From an uncultured Treponema sp. (GTDB lineage Bacteria; Spirochaetota; Spirochaetia; Treponematales; Treponemataceae), in assembly GCA_947165795.1 (NCBI GenBank), contig CAMVBP010000129.1, forward strand, positions 1 to 5,769: DNA of 5,769 nucleotides, read 5' to 3'. Shown here piece after piece: positions 1 through 5,769 of the stretch. The translations under genes were made by a program, and so were the position numbers. Below the pieces are notes generated by a model. That model did not search any database. It was not told the origin of the DNA and saw nothing but the letters and a program-made list of their open reading frames with translations. How positions within the stretch are numbered: position 1 is the first letter of the stretch; every line of letters starts with the position of its first letter.

Positions 1-224
1 CTCTTACACTTAAGCAGGAAGAATTTTCGGGATCAGACCGCCTTATGCGTACAATCCTTATTCCAAAGTGGGCCGAAGTACCTGCAGGATACGTTCCAAC
101 TCAGATTCTTCTTCGCGATGAATTGAATCCTGGAGAGCAGACAACACAGGTAATTTCTGACCTTACATTCGATGCTTTGCCGGATAAGATTTTTACAAAG
201 GCTTATCTTGAAGGTTTGAACTAG
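1..224 (+). CDS. LolA-like outer membrane lipoprotein-sorting protein, C-terminal end only
   Basis: The reading frame enters from the left edge (first full codon at 3) and stops at TAG 222-224, giving the last 73 residues of a protein. Visible motifs are SDRLMRTILIPKW (residues 11-23 of the fragment), GYVPTQILLRDEL and the ending LPDKIFTKAYLEGLN. In the LolA-like family annotated as 'outer membrane lipoprotein-sorting protein', the C-terminus typically has a strand with a 'P-x-x-I-x-L' pattern followed by 'LPD-x-x-F-T/S-x-x-x-L'. The match here rests on recall of that family pattern, not on a search. Such proteins are periplasmic and are often encoded beside MMPL/RND-type exporters, where they may carry lipid or lipoprotein substrates toward the outer membrane; that role is inference here. 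The next gene starts 64 bases downstream on the same strand, so the two are probably cotranscribed. The start and any signal peptide lie outside the window. Confidence 0.7.
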   Translation, partial: LTLKQEEFSGSDRLMRTILIPKWAEVPAGYVPTQILLRDELNPGEQTTQVISDLTFDALPDKIFTKAYLEGLN

Positions 225-235
225 CGGTTAGGTTT

Positions 236-272
236 TAGGTTCCAGGTTTCTGTAGCCAGGAGCCTGAACCTA
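236..272 (+). repeat. Imperfect inverted repeat between two operon genes
   Basis: An 11-base arm at 236-246 (TAGGTTCCAGG) can pair with the 10-base arm at 263-272 (CCTGAACCTA), leaving one bulged base and a 16-base loop. The arms contain the GGTT/AACC motif, which also occurs just before, in the GGTTAGGTTTTAGGTT run at 226-241. No T-run follows, so this is not an intrinsic terminator. It ends seven bases before the ribosome binding site GGAGA (279-283) of the next gene, so it could protect or modulate a processed mRNA, or be a remnant of a small dispersed repeat. The pairing is visible in the sequence; any function is a guess. Confidence 0.45.
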
Positions 273-288
273 TAAAATGGAGAATTAA

Positions 289-1785
289 ATGAAACGAATA
301 ATTTTACTTTTAATTATTGGACTTACAGCAGCCTTTGCGTTCTCGCAGACTGACGATGAGCTTTTTGGCAGCGATGATGATTTATTCGGAGATGACTCTT
401 TTACATCATATAAAGATGATGATTTGTTCGGCGACGATAACGATCTTTTTGGTTCAGACGACGATTTGTTTTCTGGAGATACAATTCAAAAGGTTTCGGA
501 TGTAAGTGCAAAATCAGATTTAAGTAAAGGCGTTATCTTTGATTCAGGATCTATTAAAGTTGGCGGAAGCTTGAATGCAGGTCTTTCTACAAATACAATT
601 TTGTATGCACCGGATAACACAGATTTGGGAGACAATATTCATAACACAAAACTCAGTCCTGATTTGTCTGCAATGCTTTCTGTAGATGCACGTCCTACAG
701 ACAATCTTAGAATGTATACAAAGTTTGGACTTGCGTATCCGTTTGAAAATAGGGTTTATACACAGCTTCAGTTTACACCTGTTGTTTTTCAAATTATGCC
801 TACCATGCCGGGAATTAATCTGCCGCTGGCAACTTCTGCAGAATCAACAATTCTGGACTGGTTCAAGCTTAAGGAACTTTTTACAGACTTTTCAATGTAT
901 GACAGAGCCTTTTTCCGTTTTGGTATTCATACAGTTACATGGGGTGCCGGACATTTCTTCAGCCCGGTTTCTGATATGATTAACTCATCTTCAATTGATC
1001 CGGAAAATCCAGACAAGCAGGTAGACGGAAGCCTGAACCTTAGAACTCAGGTTGTATTCCCAGGTACACAGAACTGCCTTTGGTTTTATGTAGTTCCTTC
1101 AACAAACTTTGTAAACCAGACAGCAGAATCTTATGCAAGAGATACAGCACTTGCCGGAAAATATGAATTCCTTATTGAAAACTGGGAAGTAGGACTCGGC
1201 GGTTTGTGGAAGCACAACACAGCACCAAAAGGAATGCTCACATTAAGCGGAAGCTTTAAAAAGCTGAGCCTTTACGGTGAGTTTGTTTACAGCCACGGAG
1301 CAATGAGCGAATGGTTAGATAATGACGACTGGGAAGACAAAACAGGAATTTTCCAGGCAGTCGGTGGATTTATGTACATTTGGAAAGATCCGGGAATTAC
1401 ATTGATGGGTGAATATTACTTCAACAGTAACTACCTTGATTCTCCATACAAAAATATAATTTACGGCCACAACATTGCTGCAATGCTGAACTTCTCTGAA
1501 CTTTTTGGAAACAAAGATTTTTCTGCAAGTTTGTTTGCAATGTCTAACTTGGGAAGAAAAGAATACACAAGTGAAGAACTTGAATTAATGAAGCTTTACG
1601 GAATGTCTCAGTCAGATATTGATGCAATTTCAGGTTCAACATTAAATACGTCACTTATGACATACTACAAGCCGATAAAAGAAATGACATTCGGCGTTGG
1701 CCCGACAGTTAAATTCAAGGATTTCGAAACCAATCCGACAGTTTCACTGAAGTTCACAGTAAACCTCGGCGGCGGAAAGTTCTAG
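289..1785 (+). CDS. Secreted outer-membrane beta-barrel-type protein with N-terminal DDDLFG repeats
   Basis: This is a complete 498-residue protein starting at ATG 289, with a good ribosome binding site (GGAGA, 279-283). Residues 1-20 form a signal peptide: MKR, then a hydrophobic stretch to about residue 18, with possible cleavage after AFA (17) or FSQ (20). Residues 22-63 are an acidic linker of seven-residue DDDLFG-type repeats. From about residue 80 the chain is rich in alternating polar and aromatic strands, and it ends in VSLKFTVNLGGGKF with a terminal Phe, as outer-membrane barrels usually do. Residues 208-232 (FFRFG...W218G...FFSP...D229MIN) resemble the 'WG...P.D.IN' segment of DUF1302-type outer-membrane proteins; this similarity is from memory. 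It follows a LolA-like gene and ends at its own terminator, so it is probably the outer-membrane partner of that envelope transport operon. A specific substrate cannot be named. A surface adhesin or porin is the main alternative. Confidence 0.75.
   Translation: MKRIILLLIIGLTAAFAFSQTDDELFGSDDDLFGDDSFTSYKDDDLFGDDNDLFGSDDDLFSGDTIQKVSDVSAKSDLSKGVIFDSGSIKVGGSLNAGLSTNTILYAPDNTDLGDNIHNTKLSPDLSAMLSVDARPTDNLRMYTKFGLAYPFENRVYTQLQFTPVVFQIMPTMPGINLPLATSAESTILDWFKLKELFTDFSMYDRAFFRFGIHTVTWGAGHFFSPVSDMINSSSIDPENPDKQVDGSLNLRTQVVFPGTQNCLWFYVVPSTNFVNQTAESYARDTALAGKYEFLIENWEVGLGGLWKHNTAPKGMLTLSGSFKKLSLYGEFVYSHGAMSEWLDNDDWEDKTGIFQAVGGFMYIWKDPGITLMGEYYFNSNYLDSPYKNIIYGHNIAAMLNFSELFGNKDFSASLFAMSNLGRKEYTSEELELMKLYGMSQSDIDAISGSTLNTSLMTYYKPIKEMTFGVGPTVKFKDFETNPTVSLKFTVNLGGGKF
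352..477 (+). repeat. Six in-register acidic heptads (DDDLFGx) at the N-terminus of the barrel protein
   Basis: Residues 22-63 of the 289-1785 protein divide exactly into six units of seven: DDELFGS, DDDLFGD, DSFTSYK, DDDLFGD, DNDLFGS and DDDLFSG. Five fit the consensus D-D/N-D/E-L-F-G/S-x and the third is degenerate but keeps the register. The codons differ between units (for example CTT TTT, TTA TTC, TTG TTC, CTT TTT and TTG TTT for Leu-Phe), so the pattern is conserved in protein rather than being a recent DNA duplication. The segment sits directly after the signal peptide, so it would lie in the periplasm or at the mouth of a barrel. Regular acidic Leu-Phe motifs could be short linear docking sites or ion-binding segments; neither is shown. 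Confidence 0.85.
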
Positions 1786-1815
1786 AATAATTAGTAAAAA
1801 TATTGAAAATTTGAT

Positions 1816-1856
1816 AATCCTAACTATAATTAAATTTGTAGTTAGGATTTTTTTTT
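1816..1856 (+). terminator. Intrinsic terminator of the envelope operon
   Basis: A perfect 11-bp stem (AATCCTAACTA 1816-1826 with TAGTTAGGATT 1839-1849) encloses a 12-base AT loop. The 3' arm runs into nine consecutive T residues (1848-1856). It lies 31 bases after the stop of the barrel gene. The 5' flank has no matching long A-run, so the structure is directed at + strand transcription. Confidence 0.93.
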
Positions 1857-2090
1857 GTGTGTAACGCCTGTGGAAAATCAGAAAAAATATTTTAATTCAA
1901 AAAAAAATGGTCTTCAATAACAAAAACAATTGAGGCCGGGAATATTCCTTTGTTATTATGGTGCATAAGTTATTTTTGTATTTTTGTTGAATTATATGCT
2001 TTCTTTATATATGAACGGGTAAAGCGTAAATGAGAAGGGGATGCGAAAAGCATGTGATGTATGATGAAGTTTCATTATCTAAAATAATCG
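1857..2090. other. AT-rich intergenic region with no supported gene
   Basis: No convincing coding sequence is visible. A 24-codon frame at 2030-2104 has no ribosome binding site and runs into the brn promoter. A 9-bp inverted repeat (AATAACAAA 1916-1924, TTTGTTATT 1949-1957) with a 24-base interior could form a weak hairpin. A loose promoter-like pair TTGTTG (1984-1989) and TATATA (2006-2011) exists, but such matches are expected by chance in DNA this AT-rich. Confidence 0.5.
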
Positions 2091-2119
2091 TTGACGTATT
2101 ATAATATTGTATATACAAT
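2091..2119 (+). promoter_or_regulatory. Sigma70-type promoter of the brnTA locus
   Basis: TTGACG (2091-2096) and TACAAT (2114-2119) are separated by exactly 17 bases, matching the -35/-10 consensus at 5 of 6 positions each. Transcription should begin around 2126, immediately before the ribosome binding site GAGG (2127-2130) and the ATG at 2136, so the leader would be only about ten bases long. Confidence 0.75.
2106..2119. promoter_or_regulatory. Perfect palindrome over the -10: likely autoregulatory operator
   Basis: ATTGTATATACAAT is a perfect 14-bp palindrome whose right half is the -10 element. BrnT-BrnA complexes are known to repress their own promoter through the ribbon-helix-helix DNA-binding domain of BrnA, and such dimers bind short inverted repeats. 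A palindrome in this place is therefore a good candidate operator. An AT-only palindrome could arise by chance, but this one includes a G/C pair and lies in the expected place. Confidence 0.55.
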
Positions 2120-2135
2120 TATGTATGAGGTATCC

Positions 2136-2446
2136 ATGACTCAAATTAGTGACGATACAGATTTGAATGGGATTCGGACAAAAACGAAAAGAATAAAATT
2201 AAACATGGACTTTCTTTTGAACAGATACTTCCAGTTTTTGATGATCCATTCTTTTTTGAACGTTATGATAAGGAACACTCTAGTAGTGAAGAAGACAGGT
2301 ATTTTGGTATAGGCTGTATACAAGGTGTTGTAATTGTTGCAACAGCTTATACAGAAAAAACTAGAATACGTATAATTTCAGCCAGATTGGCATCGCCAAA
2401 AGAAGAGGAGATTTACAATGAGTACTGCAAAAATATTAACAGATAA
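2136..2446 (+). pseudogene. brnT: BrnT-type RNase toxin, single-base frameshift near its start
   Basis: Ribosome binding site GAGG (2127-2130) and ATG 2136 open a frame reading MTQISDDTD. The BrnT body, 94 codons from TTT 2162 to TAA 2444-2446, lies in the frame one base back. That body has no start codon of its own: an in-frame TGA sits at 2150-2152 and no ATG, GTG or TTG lies between it and 2162. Adding one T at the T-run 2162-2164 joins both parts into a 103-residue protein of normal BrnT length. Family signatures in that protein are FEWD (10-13), KHGLSF (23-28), VFDDP (34-38), the E..RY..G region (about 52-58) and RIRIISAR (77-84). BrnT proteins are RelE-fold ribonucleases that stop translation and are neutralised by BrnA. 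The coding end overlaps brnA by 29 bases, typical of the pair. Read as given, the unshifted frame makes only a 58-residue unrelated product ending at 2312. Real inactivation and a base-call error are both possible. Confidence 0.85.
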
Positions 2447-2687
2447 AGAAATTGCCGAGCTCAAGAAACGTCCAATAGATTTTTCTGATATTCCTGAATT
2501 GACAACTGAACAGGCAAAAGAATTATATCCAAAAAACTGGCGGCCAAGAAAGCAGGCTATTTCTGCAAGAATTGATATGGATACTATAGATTGGCTAAAA
2601 GAACCAGGCGAAAAAGGTTATCTTCAAAGATTAAATGCTGTATTAAGATGGGCAAGGATGGAAGGCTGCCCAATTTCATCATTATGA
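2418..2687 (+). CDS. brnA: BrnA antitoxin, ribbon-helix-helix family
   Basis: This intact 89-residue protein starts at ATG 2418 with a strong ribosome binding site AGAGGAG (2404-2410), seven bases upstream and inside the toxin gene. Residues 1-42 are a charged, flexible-looking N-terminal half, which in this family contacts the toxin. Residues 46-80 form the ribbon-helix-helix: strand QAISARID (46-53), then a helix with D-x-x-D-W-L-K (54-61), a GEKGY turn (64-68) and a helix QRLNAVLRWAR (70-80). The pattern 'I-x-x-R-I/L-D ... W-L/F-K ... G-x-G-Y-x-x-R-I/L-N-x-V-L-R' is the signature of BrnA (DUF4415). BrnA dimers bind BrnT and repress the shared promoter; the palindrome at 2106-2119 is the likely site. 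Because the toxin frame is shifted, this copy may act as an orphan antitoxin. The family call is firm; its present activity is inferred. Confidence 0.92.
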   Translation: MSTAKILTDKEIAELKKRPIDFSDIPELTTEQAKELYPKNWRPRKQAISARIDMDTIDWLKEPGEKGYLQRLNAVLRWARMEGCPISSL

Positions 2688-2715
2688 TATTTGGTTTTTA
2701 TCTCTAATTGAATTT

Positions 2716-2882
2716 ATGAATTATTATAAATCAACTTTAAGAAGTGATAGAGCATGTAAAATTGCGGGATTGCTACGTAATAAAAAACTTAAATTTTTTA
2801 TTATCTTAATAATTTATATGCGGAAGAAAAATATAAAAATGAACTTGAAATGATGCTTTATTCATTGAAGGAAAGAATTTAA
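2716..2882 (+). pseudogene. Unrecognised small protein, possibly frameshifted
   Basis: ATG 2716, 28 bases after brnA, opens a frame beginning MNYYKSTLRSDRACKIAG. As given, it degenerates into a hydrophobic then lysine-rich tail and stops at 2851-2853. In the neighbouring frame, 2793-2882 encodes a plausible helical, charged C-terminus (NNLYAEEKYKNELEMMLYS, then LKERI and TAA 2880-2882). One additional T in the T6 run at 2794-2799 fuses both into a 55-residue protein. No clear ribosome binding site precedes 2716, though translational coupling to brnA is conceivable. I recognise no family. The frame could also be chance in AT-rich DNA, so confidence is low. Confidence 0.3.
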
Positions 2883-2910
2883 TTCCCAGTTCCAATGTTT
2901 ATATGAATAA

Positions 2911-3028
2911 CCCCGGATAGGGATAGTAGCGGCGCCGAAGGCGTTCGGGAACGAAGCGGACGAATGGAGCGCGGTTAGCGCGGAACCGCGGATAGCCCGA
3001 CCTACCGAACGGTAGGGATCCGCCGGAT
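2911..3028. repeat. GC-rich structured intergenic element (putative dispersed repeat or ncRNA)
   Basis: Across 2911-3026, 78 of 116 bases are G or C (about 67%), with sharp edges against very AT-rich flanks. Short helices are dense: CGCC/GGCG with a GAA loop (2933-2943), TTCG/CGAA with a GGAA loop (2944-2955), CGCGGTT/AACCGCG with a 7-base loop (2970-2990) and CCTACC/GGTAGG with a GAAC loop (3001-3016). Longer pairings compete with some of these or close the whole: TCGGG 2945-2949 with CCCGA 2996-3000, and CGGAT 2914-2918 with ATCCG 3018-3022. GGATAG occurs three times (2915, 2921, 2990) and GGATAA once (3025). No start codon with a ribosome binding site lies inside. This fits an intergenic repeat family or a folded RNA; copy number cannot be judged from one window. 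Confidence 0.55.
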
Positions 3029-3042
3029 AAAAAATAAACTGT

Positions 3043-3071
3043 TTGCTTTGTTTTTTTTTATCGATTATAAT
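3043..3071 (+). promoter_or_regulatory. Probable recC promoter, near-leaderless
   Basis: A perfect -10, TATAAT (3066-3071), has TTGCTT (3043-3048) 17 bases upstream, a poor -35 that keeps only TTG of the consensus. A T9 run (3051-3059) fills most of the spacer. The expected transcription start, about 3078, is only a few bases before the ATG at 3081. Confidence 0.5.
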
Positions 3072-3080
3072 TCCACTGAT

Positions 3081-5769
3081 ATGGAAAATGTTTTTGTTTC
3101 TTTGGATTTGGATATTCTTGCTGATGACATGATTTTGAAAATTATGGAGGAATGGAAAAATCCTTTTGTACCGCCTGCCGTGATTTTTTCTGACGTAAAA
3201 ACTGAACAGTGGTTCCGGCTTCGATTTCTTAATAATCCGGAATCAGGTAAAACGGTTTTGATGAATCTTGAAGCATTAAGGCTTCAGCCTTTTCTTTTTG
3301 AGTTGCTTTTGCCCGGTAAAGAAATCCTTTTTGAAAAATACAGCATTCATTCCATTGAAAAACTTTCTGTTGAGCTGCTTCGCGATGTGATTATTCAAAA
3401 GCTTACTGATAAGCTTGATGACAATACTTTTTATTTTGAATCGTTGAATGCTCCGCAGGTTACTGACTACATTAAAAAATCTGAAATTAATCCTGTGTGC
3501 CTTTATGATTTTGCGCAGGAAATTGCAACCTTGTTTTTGGATTACGAAGATACACGTTCAAATAGTCTTCAGCCGCTTTTGGAAAGTTGCGCCTGGCAGA
3601 AAAAACTTTACGACGATATTTTTAATTCATCGGGGCAGGCAGAAAATTCTAAAAAAGACTTTTCCGGAATTGTGATAAATCAAACGGCTTATCTGAGCCT
3701 TTACCAGCTTTACGAGCTTAATAAAAAATTGAACGGCGGAAAGTTGAATTTTAACTGGAAGGAAAATCGTGCGGTTTATGTTTTTGGTTTTTCCGGCATG
3801 GGAGAAATTTACCGTTCGATTCTTCAGGAATTTTCAAAGGCATTTAAGCTGACTGTTTATCTTCAGACTTCTTCAGAAATTAAAGATTCTGATTTTGCAA
3901 AATTCAAGACTTCTGATGGAAAAGCATTTTCTTCGGAATGTAAAAATCTTTTTACTGACTGGACATCGTACGGAACTGAACATTTTGAATTATGGAAAAA
4001 GAATGCGGCAAATCAAAATCCGGAAATTTCTTTGAATGCGGCGCCGGAAGAAAACTGCGTTGTTTCTCTTTCTTCGGCTCCGAACCAGTTACGCGAAATT
4101 GAAAATCTTCATTCGCAGATTTGTGAACTTTTAAAATCGGGAAGGGCGCGTGTCTGTGATATTCTTGTTCTTGCGCAGAATATTCAGAGCTATAAAGTTG
4201 CAATTGAACAGGTTTTTGAACAGAACAATGCAAATCAAAAATCAGAAAATTCAAAAGAAGAAAATCAGTTTCCGTATATTCCGACTTTAATTTCGGATTA
4301 TGATTCTGAATCTTCTTTTACGACAACGGCTCTTATTACGCTTTTTGGAATTCTTCAGAAAAAATATTTATGCCGTTCTGATATTTTTTCTTTGCTCAGA
4401 AATCCGCTTGTTCAGTTTGTGCGTGGATTTACAAATGAAATGGTTAGTGCGTGGGCTGAGTGGGTAGATAAATTAAATGCGTACCGTGATCACGGAATTG
4501 ATAAGGACAGAATTTATGACTGGCAGAAGCTTAAAAATCGTCTTATGCTTTCGCGTCTTACTGAAGATTTGATTATTGCCGAAGCAGAAAAAATTCTTCC
4601 TTATGAAAATATCGAAACTCAAAATGATTATTCACTTTATAAATTTATAGAAGCAATTGATGAACTTGAAGAATGGATGACGCTTTCTGCAAAGCAAAAA
4701 TTTAATTTACAGGATATTGAATTCATTTATGAATTTTTGATGAAGTGGCTTAATCTTTCAAATGAAATTCCTCCAAAGTTCTTTTCTGAAAATTTTATTT
4801 TCCAGAATGTTATTGAAGAAATTGAACGCCAGAAAATGACTTCCAAAAATGACGTTTATTCAACAATTTTTGCAAACAGTCTTTTTGATAGGGCAAAAGG
4901 AGTTTCGCTTCACAGTGCAAATATTTTTTCTCAGGGAATTACTTTTGCAAAATTTGCGCCTAACAGAATTCTTTCTGCAGATTACGTTTTCTTTCTTGGA
5001 ATGGATTCATCATTCCCCGGAACCGACAGTGAAAATGTTCTTGATTTACGAAGCTCTCATTTTGGTCATGAACGTCAAAAAGGCGATGAAAAGAATTCTC
5101 TTAAAAACCGCAATGCATTTTTGTGTCAGATGTTTGCGGCAAGAAAAGGTCTGTTCATAAGTTACGTAAATAAAAATCTTAAAAAGGATCAGGATTTTTA
5201 TCCTTCGTCCGTTGTGCTTGAACTTTTTGGAACTGTTTACAAAGGCGCTGAATTTGAAAAGCGTATTTTTGAAAATAAAATTTCGATTGATGAAAGCCGT
5301 CCTTGGAATGAACTTTTTACCAAGCGTGAATTCCGAAATAAAATAAATTATGAATTAATGCGAAATTCTTCGGTAAATGAAGAAGAGGAAAATTTTACTC
5401 AGCAGAGCGAAATGAATATTCAGAATGCTTTGCCTGATCGTGTCCGATTTGCTGCAATAAAAAAATACCTTGAAGAACCGTATAAATATTATATCGAAAA
5501 TATTTTTGATAAATCAGAAGACGATTCAGTTACCGAGCTCCAGCAGTTTGAGCCTTTGACTTTTAATAATCTTACCGAAAGTGTAATTCAAAAGGAATAT
5601 CTGAATCTGCTTTTAAAAACTGATGAAAGCGAAATTGAAGATATTTGTTTTGATCTTGATTTTAAGGAAAACTTGAAGATGCAGAATATTCTTCCGGTTT
5701 CTTTTTTTGGTGAAAAAGCACTTGCAGATATCCGTACAAAAGCCGAAGCATTTTATGAGCAATTCAAAA
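3081..5769 (+). CDS. recC: Exodeoxyribonuclease V subunit gamma (RecC), N-terminal 896 residues
   Basis: An uninterrupted frame from ATG 3081 runs off the window after 896 codons; RecC proteins are usually about 1000-1150 residues, so the C-terminal, nuclease-like domain is mostly missing. RecC is the scaffold of RecBCD, which unwinds and degrades broken DNA ends and loads RecA; in E. coli it reads Chi. Family landmarks in order are VFGFSGMG (234-241), NQLREIENLHSQI (335-347), DILVLAQNIQSY (360-371), PYIPTLISD (398-406), DIFSLLRNPLVQ before the VSAWAEWV segment, FSQGITFAKFAPNRI (616-630), FLGMDSSFPG (638-647), FISYVNKN (692-699), PSSVVLEL (708-715) and RVRFAAIKKYLEEP (787-800). They match the usual RecC order. 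The start is the first ATG in an open stretch, and the N-terminus (VFVSLDLDILADDM) aligns with the usual RecC beginning. There is no ribosome binding site upstream, consistent with near-leaderless translation. RecC often diverges strongly outside Proteobacteria; an AddB-type protein is less likely because no Walker A motif is visible. recB and recD are expected downstream. Confidence 0.88.
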   Translation, partial: MENVFVSLDLDILADDMILKIMEEWKNPFVPPAVIFSDVKTEQWFRLRFLNNPESGKTVLMNLEALRLQPFLFELLLPGKEILFEKYSIHSIEKLSVELLRDVIIQKLTDKLDDNTFYFESLNAPQVTDYIKKSEINPVCLYDFAQEIATLFLDYEDTRSNSLQPLLESCAWQKKLYDDIFNSSGQAENSKKDFSGIVINQTAYLSLYQLYELNKKLNGGKLNFNWKENRAVYVFGFSGMGEIYRSILQEFSKAFKLTVYLQTSSEIKDSDFAKFKTSDGKAFSSECKNLFTDWTSYGTEHFELWKKNAANQNPEISLNAAPEENCVVSLSSAPNQLREIENLHSQICELLKSGRARVCDILVLAQNIQSYKVAIEQVFEQNNANQKSENSKEENQFPYIPTLISDYDSESSFTTTALITLFGILQKKYLCRSDIFSLLRNPLVQFVRGFTNEMVSAWAEWVDKLNAYRDHGIDKDRIYDWQKLKNRLMLSRLTEDLIIAEAEKILPYENIETQNDYSLYKFIEAIDELEEWMTLSAKQKFNLQDIEFIYEFLMKWLNLSNEIPPKFFSENFIFQNVIEEIERQKMTSKNDVYSTIFANSLFDRAKGVSLHSANIFSQGITFAKFAPNRILSADYVFFLGMDSSFPGTDSENVLDLRSSHFGHERQKGDEKNSLKNRNAFLCQMFAARKGLFISYVNKNLKKDQDFYPSSVVLELFGTVYKGAEFEKRIFENKISIDESRPWNELFTKREFRNKINYELMRNSSVNEEEENFTQQSEMNIQNALPDRVRFAAIKKYLEEPYKYYIENIFDKSEDDSVTELQQFEPLTFNNLTESVIQKEYLNLLLKTDESEIEDICFDLDFKENLKMQNILPVSFFGEKALADIRTKAEAFYEQFK

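Noticed and set aside
1916..1957. 9-bp inverted repeat AATAACAAA/TTTGTTATT
   Set aside because: It is AT-rich with a 24-base interior and no T-run, so it is weak and could be chance; noted only as part of the intergenic region.
2030..2104. 24-codon frame upstream of brnT
   Set aside because: It has no ribosome binding site and no recognisable similarity, and it ends inside the brn promoter.
2100..2105. TATAAT as an alternative -10 for brnTA
   Set aside because: It is only three bases from the good -35 TTGACG and has no suitable -35 of its own; TACAAT at 2114-2119 has ideal 17-base spacing.
2162..2164. Programmed -1 frameshift producing BrnT
   Set aside because: The junction lacks a slippery heptamer and no stimulatory structure is obvious, so a deletion or base-call error is simpler.
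2091..2312. Reading frame of 73 codons starting at TTG/ATG codons near 2091
   Set aside because: It begins inside the promoter and its latter part is an out-of-frame reading of the BrnT body; only MTQISDDTD from 2136 is likely to be real toxin sequence.
2141..2323. Minus-strand frame of 60 codons over brnT
   Set aside because: It is antisense to a clearly recognisable BrnT coding region and has no family resemblance or ribosome binding site.
3051..3059. T9 run as an intrinsic terminator after the brn island
   Set aside because: No stable stem directly precedes it; the run lies in the spacer of the proposed recC promoter.
3952..4254. Minus-strand frame of 100 codons inside recC
   Set aside because: It is a shadow of the conserved RecC frame.

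Overview
The window looks like a chromosomal fragment from a diderm, AT-rich bacterium, most likely a Treponema-type spirochaete. I infer this from the outer-membrane-type proteins, from the acidic DDDLFG-repeat protein and from the general feel of the sequences; no marker gene here proves it. All genes I can support lie on the + strand.

Region 1 (1-1856) is the end of an envelope operon. The C-terminal 73 residues of a LolA-like 'outer membrane lipoprotein-sorting' protein are followed, after a 64-base gap holding an imperfect hairpin, by a complete 498-residue secreted protein. That protein has a signal peptide, a strikingly regular seven-residue acidic repeat and a long beta-rich part that looks like an outer-membrane barrel. 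A strong intrinsic terminator closes the unit. By family precedent such pairs often sit with an MMPL/RND-type exporter, which would have to be upstream of the window.

Region 2 (1857-2910) is a small accessory island. A good sigma70-type promoter, with a perfect 14-bp palindrome covering its -10, precedes a BrnT/BrnA type II toxin-antitoxin pair. The antitoxin brnA is intact. The toxin brnT is intact over 94 codons, but its only plausible start lies in another frame, so it needs one extra T near 2162 to be read. A second, unrecognised small reading frame just downstream of brnA can also be restored by one extra T, near 2794-2799. Either the island is decaying or the assembly has lost bases in T-runs.

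Region 3 (2911-3028) is a compact element of about 67% GC, full of short inverted repeats, in otherwise AT-rich DNA. It looks like a dispersed intergenic repeat or a structured RNA.

Region 4 (3043-5769) is recC, the gamma subunit of exodeoxyribonuclease V (RecBCD). It starts at 3081, almost on top of a predicted transcription start, and runs off the end of the window after 896 codons. recB and recD would be expected downstream.
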